A DNA stretch of 64,000 nt, taken from contig NZ_FOIB01000004.1 in assembly GCF_900111765.1 (NCBI RefSeq), positions 496,001 to 560,000 on the forward strand. The letters are read 5' to 3'. Under the pieces are notes generated by a model. The model worked only from the letters and a program-made list of their open reading frames with translations, was not told the DNA's origin and did no database searches. The DNA comes from Myxococcus fulvus (GTDB lineage Bacteria; Myxococcota; Myxococcia; Myxococcales; Myxococcaceae). Made by a program: the position numbers and the translations under genes. Numbering within the stretch: the stretch's first letter is position 1; every line of letters starts with the position of its first letter. Of this stretch, positions 35,887 through 44,589 are shown piece by piece.

Positions 35887-37827
35887 ATGATGCGACGTCT
35901 GGGAGTGACGCTGCTGAGCCTGCTGCTCGCCGGCTGCGACGGAATCAACCTGTCGCAGCTCGCCTGGCGCTACCCGCCATTGACCGTCTTCGACGTCGAG
36001 CCCCCGGGGCACCGGTGCCCGTACGGAGGGGACCGCGTCCTCACCGGGATGGACCACAACCAGGACGGGGTGCTGTCCGGCACGGAGGTGGTCTCGGAGC
36101 ACTTCAACTGCGCCGGCCAGCCGCTGGCCTGGCTGACGCAGGCGCGCCCCGTGGAGCCCACCGACTCCTGCCCCCTGGGCGGCGTGAGCACGCGCTCCGG
36201 CCTGGACCAGAATCGTGACGGCGAGCTGAGCGACGCGGAGGTCACCCACGAGCGGCTCGACTGCGCGGGCGTGTACCCGGTGAAGGTCCGGGTGCGGGGC
36301 GCCGCGGAGGGACATCCCGCGTGCGAAGGGGAAGGCACGCTGGTGGAGGCGGGGCCCGACCTGGATGGGGATGGTCAGCTCGGCGCCATCGAGCGGAGGT
36401 CCGTGGCGGTGCACTGTGGTGAGGCCCCCTCGCGAATCCTGGCGCGGCTGGAGGGCGAGCCCGTCGGGGCGCGCTGCGCGATGGGCGGCCACCGGGTGGA
36501 CTCCGGAGTGGACCAGAACGCCGACGGCATCCTCCAGGAGACGGAGGTCACCGAGCGCAGGCGGGTGTGCCTGGGACCGCCCATCCTCGACGGGACCCTC
36601 TTCGCGACCACCGCGGACGACTTCGCGCTGCTCAAGACGCTCTTCCGCATCGAGGGCTCGCTCGTGCTCTTCCGCACGCCGCTGGAGCAGCTCGTGCTGC
36701 CGCGGCTGGCGGAGATCTCCGGCGGGCTGGTGGTGGCGGAGAACGCCGCGCTGACGCGCCTGGAGCTGGACGCGCTGCGCTTCGTGGGCAACGAGGTCCA
36801 GATCTCCGTCAACCTGGAGCTCACGGTGCTGCGCTTCGGCGCGGCGACGCAGCCCGGGCCGGTGTGGCTGGAGAACAACCTCTCGGTCTGGAACAACCCC
36901 CGGCTGGCGAGCCTGGACGGGCTGCGGAGCGTGCGCGTCCGCCAGGAGCTCTACCTCGCCTACAACGACTCGGCGCAGAGCCTGGTGCCGTGGGACCTCA
37001 CGGACCTGGGGGGAACGCTCTCCGTCTCCGACCACAAGAGCCTCAGCCGGCTGCCATTCCAGAACCTGCGACGGGTGGGCGGCTCGCTCGCCCTCCACAA
37101 CAACCCGGCGTTGACCACGCTGAACTTCCCCGAGCTGCTGGAGGTGGGGCAGTCCATCGACATCGGCAACAACGCCGCGCTCAGCCGCCTGTCGGGGCTG
37201 TCGGCCCTGCGCAGGGTCCACGACGTCTTCATGGTGAGCAGCAACGAGTCCCTGCACTCCATCGACGCGATGCCGGGGCTCAACCACGTGGGCTCGCTGA
37301 TGCTGATGAACAGCCCTCGGCTGGAGACCTTCGACTTCACGAACCTCCAGACCATCCGCGGCCAGTTCGTGGTGGCCTACTGCCCGAAGCTGTCGCGCCT
37401 GGGAGCCTTCCCGCGCCTGGAGTCGGTCGCCGACCTGGAGCTCCTGGACAACGCCTTGCTGTGGGATGTCTCGGGCCTGGACCGCGTCCGGAGCCTGCGC
37501 TCGCTCGTGGTGCGGGACAATGCCTCCCTGCAAGGCCTGGCGGGCCTGCGCAAGCTCCTGTCCGTGTCGGACCTGACCATCCAGGACAACGGCAGGCTGC
37601 TGACGTTGGACCTGGACGGGCTGGTGGAGGTCGGCGCCACGCTGACCATCCAGCGCAACACGTCACTGCCGTCGTGTCTGGCGAACCAGCTGGCGGACCG
37701 CGTCTTCCGGGGTGAGACGCGCACCATCCAGGACAACGACGAGCAGGCCCCCTGCTCCTCGCCCCTGCTTCCCCTCGGAGAGCCGGTCGCGGCCCGCGTG
37801 GTCGTCACTGGAGACGACGCACCATGA
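35887..37827 (+). CDS. Lipoprotein with four DUF7151 (EF-hand-like) modules and L-domain repeats, paralogue 1
   Basis: The 646-residue lipoprotein (Cys17 in 'LLLAGCDG', Asp at +2) contains four modules of about 45 residues, each of the form C..GG....G.D.N.DG.L...EV.....C, for example 'DHNQDGVLSGTE', 'DQNRDGELSDAE' and 'DQNADGILQETE'. These match a 12-residue EF-hand loop and the DUF7151 pattern. From about residue 245 there are receptor-L-type leucine-rich repeats, each with a strand and an Asn turn ('LVVAENAALTRLELDALRFV', 'LSVWNNPRLASLDGL', 'LTIQDNGRLLTLDL'). Two ATGs (35887, 35890) are possible starts. It begins 26 bases after the caspase gene, and its stop overlaps the next paralogue. Confidence 0.85.
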   Translation: MMRRLGVTLLSLLLAGCDGINLSQLAWRYPPLTVFDVEPPGHRCPYGGDRVLTGMDHNQDGVLSGTEVVSEHFNCAGQPLAWLTQARPVEPTDSCPLGGVSTRSGLDQNRDGELSDAEVTHERLDCAGVYPVKVRVRGAAEGHPACEGEGTLVEAGPDLDGDGQLGAIERRSVAVHCGEAPSRILARLEGEPVGARCAMGGHRVDSGVDQNADGILQETEVTERRRVCLGPPILDGTLFATTADDFALLKTLFRIEGSLVLFRTPLEQLVLPRLAEISGGLVVAENAALTRLELDALRFVGNEVQISVNLELTVLRFGAATQPGPVWLENNLSVWNNPRLASLDGLRSVRVRQELYLAYNDSAQSLVPWDLTDLGGTLSVSDHKSLSRLPFQNLRRVGGSLALHNNPALTTLNFPELLEVGQSIDIGNNAALSRLSGLSALRRVHDVFMVSSNESLHSIDAMPGLNHVGSLMLMNSPRLETFDFTNLQTIRGQFVVAYCPKLSRLGAFPRLESVADLELLDNALLWDVSGLDRVRSLRSLVVRDNASLQGLAGLRKLLSVSDLTIQDNGRLLTLDLDGLVEVGATLTIQRNTSLPSCLANQLADRVFRGETRTIQDNDEQAPCSSPLLPLGEPVAARVVVTGDDAP

Positions 37828-39716
37828 GATGGACCTGGCTGGCCCTGCTGCCGCTCACGGCGGGGTGTGACTCCTTGAGCATCCGCGACCTGATGGACCA
37901 CCCGACGGCGGTCAGCCGGAACGTGGTGGAGCTGCCCGGCGAGCGGTGTGAGCTGGGAGGCCGCGACGTGCTGGTAGGCACGGACGACAACCGCAACGGC
38001 GTGCTCGACGACGAGGAGGTGACGGGCTCGACGCTCGTCTGCGCCATCTCCGAGGCACAGATGCGGGTGGAGCAGCAGCCGGTGCCCCCGGGCGAGAAGT
38101 GTCCGGGCGGAGGGTGGGTCACCCGCGCGGGCTACGACTTCGATGAGGACGGCGTGCTGGACATGGAGGAGGTCGCCCGCGAGGTGTACTCGTGCCGTGA
38201 CATCGCCGAGGCCCAGCTGCTCACGCGCACGCGCGCGGCCACGCCCTCCTCCCGCGTCTGCCTGGAGCCCACCGTGCTCACCGTCGTCGAGGCGGGCCAC
38301 GACGAGAACGGCGACGAGGTGCTCGGCGACGACGAGGTGCGCACCCGCATGGACATCTGCGTGGAGGCCTCCCGACTGCTCGTCACGCGCGCCTGGGAGC
38401 CGACGTGCGCGGCCGGGGGCACCCGCGTCAGCGCGGGCATGGACCTGGACGCGGACGGAGTGCTCGACGACGAGGAGGTGCTCGCCTCGAACCCCATCTG
38501 CGAGGACCTGAACACGTTCGACGGCACCTTCGTCATCCGGGGGCCGGTGGACCTGGCCGTGCTGAAGGGCATCTCCCGCATCCGGGGCAGCCTGGAGGTG
38601 AGGACGGGCACCACCCCGGTCTCCGAGCTCCGGCTCACCGCGCTGGAGGTCGTCGACGGCACGCTGTACGTGCAGGACAACGCGTCCCTCACGCGGCTGG
38701 AGCTGCCCGGGCTGCGGTTCATCGGCCAGGGGCTGAGCGTGCTGAACAACGCCGCGCTGGAGACGGTGACGGTGGGCGGCGCGACGGGACAGTCCTCCTG
38801 GGTGGGCACCAACCTGGAGGTGGCGCACAACCCCCGACTCCAGAGCCTGGACGGGCTCCAGTCGGTGGTGCCGCGAGGCGGCGTGCTCATCGAGGACAAC
38901 GCGCGGCTCGCCCACACCTCCGAGGGCCTGGGACTGCGCGCCATCCAGACGCTGACGGGCTCGCTGCGCATCAAGGACAACCCCGCGCTGGCGCTGCTGC
39001 CGCTGCCGAACCTGACGAGCGTGGCGCAGAGCGTGCTCATCGAGAACAACGCCCGCCTCACCACCCTGGAGGGCACGCGGCTGGAGCACATCGGCAAGAA
39101 CCTGGAGGTGACGAACAACCCCGCGCTGCGCACGCTGACGGGGCTGGCGGCGCTGCACACCATCGGGGTGACGCTGGAGGTCCGGCTCAACGCGGCGCTC
39201 GTCGACAGCAACGGGCTGGGCTCGCTCGCGCAGGTGGAGAGCATCTTCTTCTCGCGCAACGACGCGCTGGCGTGGTGGGGGAACATGCCCCGGCTGCAGA
39301 GCCTGCGAGGCACCCTCTCGCTGGAGGCCCACGCGCGCCTGGTGGAGGTGCGCGGCATGGAGTCGCTGCGGATGCTGTCGTGGCTGAGCCTCTACAACAA
39401 CCCCGCGCTGACGACGCTGACGGGGCTTGCGGGCGTGGAGCGGCTGACGGGGCTGGCCTCGGAGCAGAACGGCGCGCTGACCAGCCTCGCGGACCTGAAG
39501 GGCCTGCGCACCTTGGAGTCGCTGATGCTGCTGGACAACCCCCTCCTGACGGAGCTGGGGCTGCCCGCGGTGCAGCAGGTGTCCCGGTACTTCTCCATCC
39601 AGCGCAATCCCCAGCTCCCCACGTGCCGGGTGAGGGCCTTCGGTGAGCGCGTCTACACCGGTCCGGGGAACGTCTACCTGGTGGCGGGCAACGACGACGC
39701 GGCCACCTGTCCCTGA
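37824..39716 (+). CDS. Lipoprotein with four DUF7151 modules and L-domain repeats, paralogue 2
   Basis: The 630-residue lipoprotein (Cys15 in 'LTAGCDSL') has the same plan as its neighbours: four EF-hand-like modules ('DDNRNGVLDDEE', 'DFDEDGVLDMEE', 'DENGDEVLGDDE', 'DLDADGVLDDEE') and then L-domain repeats from about 230, beginning 'FDGTFVIRGPVDLAVLKGIS'. The third module has Glu where the second loop Asp-Gly normally gives Gly ('GDEV'), so it may bind calcium poorly. Its ATG overlaps the stop of paralogue 1. Sequence identity to the others looks moderate, so the duplication is old. It probably acts as a periplasm-facing or surface binding protein; the ligand is unknown. Confidence 0.84.
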   Translation: MRWTWLALLPLTAGCDSLSIRDLMDHPTAVSRNVVELPGERCELGGRDVLVGTDDNRNGVLDDEEVTGSTLVCAISEAQMRVEQQPVPPGEKCPGGGWVTRAGYDFDEDGVLDMEEVAREVYSCRDIAEAQLLTRTRAATPSSRVCLEPTVLTVVEAGHDENGDEVLGDDEVRTRMDICVEASRLLVTRAWEPTCAAGGTRVSAGMDLDADGVLDDEEVLASNPICEDLNTFDGTFVIRGPVDLAVLKGISRIRGSLEVRTGTTPVSELRLTALEVVDGTLYVQDNASLTRLELPGLRFIGQGLSVLNNAALETVTVGGATGQSSWVGTNLEVAHNPRLQSLDGLQSVVPRGGVLIEDNARLAHTSEGLGLRAIQTLTGSLRIKDNPALALLPLPNLTSVAQSVLIENNARLTTLEGTRLEHIGKNLEVTNNPALRTLTGLAALHTIGVTLEVRLNAALVDSNGLGSLAQVESIFFSRNDALAWWGNMPRLQSLRGTLSLEAHARLVEVRGMESLRMLSWLSLYNNPALTTLTGLAGVERLTGLASEQNGALTSLADLKGLRTLESLMLLDNPLLTELGLPAVQQVSRYFSIQRNPQLPTCRVRAFGERVYTGPGNVYLVAGNDDAATCP

Positions 39717-39770
39717 AGGCGACACGTCGTGCGAGCCGGGTCTCCACGCCCGGGAAGAAAGGGGGCTCCC

Positions 39771-41795
39771 ATGCGGTGGTACTGGCTGGTGCCGCTGGCC
39801 TGGCTGTGCGGCTGTGATGACATCCGACTGAGCAACTTCCTCGAGCCGCGCCCGACGTTGAGCCGCAAGGAGGTGGTGCCTCCCGGCGAGCACTGCGCGC
39901 ACGGCGGTCAGGTGGCGTACGCGGGCGAGGACCTGGACGGCGACGGGCTGCTCGCCGAAGACGAGGTCACCCGCGCGGAGTACCTGTGCACGCCCCAGGC
40001 GCTGTCGCGCACGCGGACCGAGCTCGCGGGCGTGCACTGCGAGCTGGGCGGCCGCGCGGTGGAGACGGGCGTGGACACCAACGCGAACGGCACGCTCGAG
40101 GATGACGAGGTGGACGCCGTCGAGTACGTCTGCGCCACCCCCTTCCCCGGTGTGCTGGTGCGCATGCGGAACGAGCCCTCGGGCACGACGTGTCCGCAGG
40201 GAGGGCAGGTCACCCACGCGGGGCTCGACACGAACGGGGACGGCGTCCTCCAGACCGATGAAATCACCCGCGAGGTCGTGGGCTGCATGGAGCCGGCGCA
40301 AGTCCTCTCTCGGCTCGAGTCCCTGGGCATCCTCGCGGGCGGCGACTGCGGCGAGCGGCCCGTGTACGCGGTGGAGTCCGGGCCGGACGAGGACGGTGAC
40401 GGCACGCTCGACGACGACGAGGTGCGGGCCACCCGTCGCCTGTGCGCCTCGACGAGCGCGCTGCTGTGGCGCCAGGTCGACGAGCCCGGCGGCCTCCACT
40501 GCGTCTCCGGTGGCGTCGCGGTGGCCTCGGGCAGCGACACCAATCAGGACGGCGCGTTGCAGGAGAGTGAAGTCCTCGCCACCGCGTATGTCTGTCACCC
40601 TTCCGCGACCCATGACGGCGACTACGAGGTGAGGACGCCCTCGGACCTCGCGGCGCTGCAGGGCATCTCGCACATCCGGGGCGACCTGCTCATCTCCTCG
40701 CCCGGCATCCAGGCGCTCTCCCTCCCAGGCCTGGAGTCCGTCGAGGGGCACCTGCGCATCCGGAGCAATCCCCAGCTCGACCGCGTGGCGCTGACGGGCC
40801 TGCGCTTCGTGCGCGAGGACCTGTCCATCACCGAGAACGGCCTGCTGGTGATGGTGGTGACCGACGCCAACCGTGCGTTGCACGTGGGCGGCTCCCTGCG
40901 GGTGGAGCGGAACATGCTCCTGCGCTGGCTGGGCCTGAACTCCATCGTCCCGCATCGGGACTTCCACCTCACGAGCAACGCCTCGCTGGTGGAGGTGGGC
41001 CCCCTGCCCTTCATGGATGCGCTCACCGGCGAGCTGGTCATCGAGGACAACCGGGCCCTGACGGGCGTGCTCATCCCCAAGCTCCTCCGCATCGGCACCC
41101 ACCTCACCATCCAGGGCAACGTCGCCCTGCGCTCGCTCGAGGGCCTCAAGGGCCTTCAGAGCGTCGGAGGGGACTTCACCCTGGCGGAGAACGGCGTGCT
41201 GCCGGGCGTCGCGGGGCTGGCCAGTCTCGAGCGCGTGGGAGGAGACGTGCTGGTCTGGGACAACGCAGCCCTGACGCGCTTCACCCTGCCCCAGCTCAGG
41301 AGCGTCGGGAGCCTGTCGTTCCTGGAGAACCCGGCGTTGACCACCATCGGCCCGCTCGTCGCGCTGGTGGACACGGGCCACGCCTTCAGCCTCTTCCTGA
41401 ACGACAACCTGGACACCCTCACGGGGCTGACTCAGTTGCGCGCCCTGAACGGCACGCTCTCCATCCAAGGCAACCCGAAGCTCGACAGCCTCATGGCCTT
41501 CGAGCCGCTGGAGTCGTTGACCTACCTGCAGGTCACCGAGAACCACGCCCTGCCGAGCCTCGCGGGCCTGCACAACCTCCGCACCCTGGACACGCTGTCG
41601 GTGCGCGAGAACCCGGCCCTCACGACGCTTGGGCTCCAGGCGCTGCGACAGGTGCGCGGCGCCTTCGCGGTGCTCAACAACGACAGGCTGCCGCAGTGTG
41701 CCGCCACCGCGCTGGCGGACTCCGTCTTCACCGGCCCCGAGGACGAGCGCTCCGTCCAGGGCAACGACACGATGGCGGTGTGCACGCCTCCTTGA
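39771..41795 (+). CDS. Lipoprotein with five DUF7151 modules and L-domain repeats, paralogue 3
   Basis: The 674-residue lipoprotein (Cys15 in 'WLCGCDDI') carries five EF-hand-like modules: 'DLDGDGLLAEDE', 'DTNANGTLEDDE', 'DTNGDGVLQTDE', 'DEDGDGTLDDDE' and 'DTNQDGALQESE'. L-domain repeats start near residue 285 ('YEVRTPSDLAALQGISHIRG') and run to the end. It is 54 bases after paralogue 2 and probably the last gene of the operon. ATG 39771 is preferred over the in-frame start at 39729 because it gives the lipoprotein signal that lines up with the two paralogues ('MRW.WL...L..GCD'). Confidence 0.84.
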   Translation: MRWYWLVPLAWLCGCDDIRLSNFLEPRPTLSRKEVVPPGEHCAHGGQVAYAGEDLDGDGLLAEDEVTRAEYLCTPQALSRTRTELAGVHCELGGRAVETGVDTNANGTLEDDEVDAVEYVCATPFPGVLVRMRNEPSGTTCPQGGQVTHAGLDTNGDGVLQTDEITREVVGCMEPAQVLSRLESLGILAGGDCGERPVYAVESGPDEDGDGTLDDDEVRATRRLCASTSALLWRQVDEPGGLHCVSGGVAVASGSDTNQDGALQESEVLATAYVCHPSATHDGDYEVRTPSDLAALQGISHIRGDLLISSPGIQALSLPGLESVEGHLRIRSNPQLDRVALTGLRFVREDLSITENGLLVMVVTDANRALHVGGSLRVERNMLLRWLGLNSIVPHRDFHLTSNASLVEVGPLPFMDALTGELVIEDNRALTGVLIPKLLRIGTHLTIQGNVALRSLEGLKGLQSVGGDFTLAENGVLPGVAGLASLERVGGDVLVWDNAALTRFTLPQLRSVGSLSFLENPALTTIGPLVALVDTGHAFSLFLNDNLDTLTGLTQLRALNGTLSIQGNPKLDSLMAFEPLESLTYLQVTENHALPSLAGLHNLRTLDTLSVRENPALTTLGLQALRQVRGAFAVLNNDRLPQCAATALADSVFTGPEDERSVQGNDTMAVCTPP

Positions 41796-41886
41796 GCCTC
41801 CATCACTGACGCCCGCCCCCCGAGCGCGCCACGGGTCGCCCGTCCCGTCGCCTGGAGCACGCAGCCGCGCCGATGCGCTCCTTCCC

Positions 41887-41893
41887 GGAGGAG
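41887..41893 (+). promoter_or_regulatory. Ribosome binding site deciding start 41901
   Basis: GGAGGAG stands seven bases before ATG 41901 and only one base before the alternative GTG 41895, so the ATG is the likely start. Confidence 0.8.
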
Positions 41894-41900
41894 CGTGCGC

Positions 41901-43562
41901 ATGGCCAAGCCCGTCATCCTCGCGGTGGACGACGACACGGAGGTGCTTCGCGCGGTGGAGCGCGACTTGCGGCGCCAGTACGGCCGCGAGTACCGGGTGC
42001 TCAGCGCGGACCGGGGAGAGGCCGCGCTGGAGACGGTGCGCCAGCTGCGGCTGCGTGGTGACCCGGTGGCGCTCTTCCTCGTGGACCAGCGCATGCCGGG
42101 CATGTCCGGCGTGGAGTTCCTGGAGCAGGCGAAGGCGCTCTACGACGAGGCCCGGCGCGTGCTGCTCACCGCGTACGCGGACACGCAGGCGGCCATCCAC
42201 GCCATCAACGAGGTGCGGCTGGACCACTACCTGCTCAAGCCGTGGGAGCCGCCCGAGGAGCGCCTGTATCCGGTGCTGACGGACCTGCTGGAGGAGTGGC
42301 GGGCGCACCACCCGCCGGCCTTCGAGGGCATCCGCGTGCTGGGCAACCGCTGGGCCCCCCGCTCGCATGCGCTGCGCGACTTCCTGGGCAGCAACCAGGT
42401 GCCGTACCAGTGGCTCGACGTGGAGGCCAGCGACGAGGGCCGCCTGCTGCTCGCGCAGGCCGGAGGCGCCGCCGTGGAGAAGCTGCCGCTGGTGCTCTTC
42501 CCGGACGGCACGCGGTTGATGGGCCCGTCCACGCTGGAGGTGGCCGAGCGCATCGGGTTGAAGGTGCGCGCCACCAAGCCCTTCTACGACCTGGTCATCA
42601 TCGGCGGAGGTCCCGCGGGGCTGGCGGCCGCGGTGTATGGCGCGTCCGAGGGGCTGGGCACCGTGATGGTGGAGCGCAGCGCGCCGGGAGGACAGGCGGG
42701 CACCAGCTCGCGCATCGAGAACTACCTGGGCTTCCCCGCGGGGCTGAGCGGCTCGGACCTGGCGCGGCGGGCGGTGGCGCAGGCGGCGCGCTTCGGGGTG
42801 GAGATATTGACGCCGCAGGAGGTGAGCCACCTGCGCGTGGAGGACCCGTACCGCATCGTCACGCTCGCGGACGGCACGGAGCTGAGCTGTCACGCGCTGC
42901 TGCTCGCGATGGGTGTGCAGTGGAAGAAGCTCTCCACGCCCGGCATGGAGGCGCTCACCGGGGCGGGCGTCTACTACGGCTCGTCGCGCACGGAGGCGCT
43001 GTCGTGCAAGGACGAGGAGGTCTACATCATCGGCGGCGCCAACTCCGCCGGACAGGCCGCGCTCTACTTCGCGCAGTTCGCCCGCCGGGTGACGTTGGTG
43101 GTGCGCGGGGACTCGCTGGAGAAGGGCATGTCCCATTACCTCGTCGAGCAGGTGCGCTCGCTCGCCAACGTCACGGTGCTGCTCGACACGGAGGTGACGC
43201 GCGTGGAGGGCGGCGCGCATCTGGAGCGCGTCACGCTCGCCACGCGAGGACAGCCCGAGCGCACCGTGCCCGCGAGCACGCTGTTCGTGATGATTGGCGC
43301 GGTGCCGAGGACGGAGTGGCTGGACGGCCTGGTGGCGCGTGACGAGCGCGGCTACATCCTCACCGGTCCGGACCTGATGCCGGCCGGACAGCGGCCCAAG
43401 GGGTGGAAGCCGGAGCGGGCGCCGTTCCTGTTGGAGACGAGCGTGCCGGGCATCTTCGCCGCGGGCGACGTGCGCCACGCCTCCATCAAGCGCGTGGCCT
43501 CCGGCGTGGGCGAGGGCTCCATCGCCATCTCCTTCATCCATCAGTACCTGAGCGAGGTGTGA
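41901..43562 (+). CDS. Fused response regulator/thioredoxin reductase-like protein
   Basis: The 553-residue cytoplasmic protein has three parts. Residues 1-125 are a receiver domain with 'VDDD', phospho-acceptor Asp62 ('LVDQRMPGMSG'), 'LLTAYAD' and 'LLKPWE'. Residues of about 145-225 form a thioredoxin/glutaredoxin-like fold ('IRVLGNRWAPRSHALRDFLG', 'PLVLFPDGTRL') without a CxxC. Residues 230-553 are an FAD/NAD(P)-binding thioredoxin-reductase fold ('VIIGGGPAGLAAAVYGAS', 'APGGQAGTSSRIENYLGFP', 'IIGGANSAGQAALYFA', 'GIFAAGDVR'). The usual CATC redox pair is replaced ('VYYGSSRTEALSC'), so it cannot act as a standard disulphide reductase. The next gene, one base away, is a histidine kinase and probable partner. 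Confidence 0.9.
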   Translation: MAKPVILAVDDDTEVLRAVERDLRRQYGREYRVLSADRGEAALETVRQLRLRGDPVALFLVDQRMPGMSGVEFLEQAKALYDEARRVLLTAYADTQAAIHAINEVRLDHYLLKPWEPPEERLYPVLTDLLEEWRAHHPPAFEGIRVLGNRWAPRSHALRDFLGSNQVPYQWLDVEASDEGRLLLAQAGGAAVEKLPLVLFPDGTRLMGPSTLEVAERIGLKVRATKPFYDLVIIGGGPAGLAAAVYGASEGLGTVMVERSAPGGQAGTSSRIENYLGFPAGLSGSDLARRAVAQAARFGVEILTPQEVSHLRVEDPYRIVTLADGTELSCHALLLAMGVQWKKLSTPGMEALTGAGVYYGSSRTEALSCKDEEVYIIGGANSAGQAALYFAQFARRVTLVVRGDSLEKGMSHYLVEQVRSLANVTVLLDTEVTRVEGGAHLERVTLATRGQPERTVPASTLFVMIGAVPRTEWLDGLVARDERGYILTGPDLMPAGQRPKGWKPERAPFLLETSVPGIFAAGDVRHASIKRVASGVGEGSIAISFIHQYLSEV

Positions 43563-43563
43563 C

Positions 43564-44586
43564 GTGTCCGTGGAAGCAAAGCAGCCCCAGGAGCGACTGC
43601 GGTGCCTGGAGCACACCGTGCTGCGCCAGGAGAAGCTGGCCGCGCTGGGGCGACACGCGGCGGGGCTCGCGCACGAGATGAACAACCCGGCCTCCGCGGG
43701 CCGACGCGCCACCGAGCAGCTCACCCAGGCCATGGACGCGCAGGAGGACCTGTCCGTCGCGCTCGACCAGTGGCGCCTGACGCAGGCCCAGCGACAGCTG
43801 CTCCTGCGCACCTGCCGACAGAGCCAGGGCCGGGGCGCGACCCGGGACATGGACCCGCTCACGCGCGCAGACGCCGAGGACGCGCTGGCCACATGGATGG
43901 ACGCGAAGGGCGTGGTGAACGCGTGGGACCTGTCCCCCACGTTGCTGGACGCGGGCATCGGAGAGGCGCAACTGGAGCCGCTCACCCAGGCCCTGCCCGC
44001 CGAGGCACTGCCGGACGCGCTCGCGTGGTTGGAGGCCCTGGTGCGCACGCGCGCGCTGCTGGCGGAGGTGCGGCAGAGCACCACGCGGCTGTCGGAGCTG
44101 GCGGGCGCGGTGAAGTCCTATACCCACGCGGGCAAGGAGCAGCCCGAGCCCGTGGACGTGCACGAGGGACTGGAGAACACGCTGCTCCTGCTCAACTACA
44201 AGCTGAAGCACGGCGTCGAGGTGAAGCGCGAGTACGACCGGAGCCTCCCGCGCGTGCAGGCGCTGCCCGGGATGCTGAACCACGTGTGGACCAACCTGGT
44301 CGACAACGCCATCGACGCCATGGGCGGCAAGGGCCACCTCACGGTGCGCACCGCGAAGGACGCGGACTCCCTCCTCGTGGAGGTGGTGGACGATGGGCCC
44401 GGTGTCCCGCCGGAGCTGCTCGAGCGCATCTGGGAGCCCTTCTTCACCACCAAGCCCATGGGTCAGGGCACCGGACTGGGCCTGGACATCATCCGCCGCG
44501 TCATCGTGGACCGGCACCACGGCGACGTGCGCGTGGAGTCGAAGCCGGGCCGCACCGCCTTCCAGATACGCCTGCCCCTGAAGTGA
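43564..44586 (+). CDS. Soluble sensor histidine kinase, partner of the fused regulator
   Basis: The 340-residue kinase has its phospho-acceptor in 'AGLAHEMNNPASAG' (His37), only 36 residues from the start, so there is almost no input domain. A long helical middle region precedes the ATPase domain with the N box ('WTNLVDNAIDAMGG'), G1 ('VVDDGPGVPPELLERIWEPF') and G2 ('GTGLGLDIIRR'). It has no membrane segment. GTG 43564 follows the fused response regulator/reductase stop by one base, so the two form a two-component pair. Its middle region ('DAEDALATWMDAKGVVNAWD') is clearly related to the kinases at 44590 and 46367. Confidence 0.9.
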   Translation: MSVEAKQPQERLRCLEHTVLRQEKLAALGRHAAGLAHEMNNPASAGRRATEQLTQAMDAQEDLSVALDQWRLTQAQRQLLLRTCRQSQGRGATRDMDPLTRADAEDALATWMDAKGVVNAWDLSPTLLDAGIGEAQLEPLTQALPAEALPDALAWLEALVRTRALLAEVRQSTTRLSELAGAVKSYTHAGKEQPEPVDVHEGLENTLLLLNYKLKHGVEVKREYDRSLPRVQALPGMLNHVWTNLVDNAIDAMGGKGHLTVRTAKDADSLLVEVVDDGPGVPPELLERIWEPFFTTKPMGQGTGLGLDIIRRVIVDRHHGDVRVESKPGRTAFQIRLPLK

Positions 44587-44589
44587 GGC

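Noticed and set aside
37377-44084. A 2235-codon stop-free frame on the minus strand opposite the lipoprotein genes and the fused regulator
   Set aside because: The translation is rich in Arg, His, Gln and Val with no domain, while the plus strand carries clear lipoprotein, receiver and kinase motifs. It is a shadow caused by high GC at third codon positions, though its length is remarkable.
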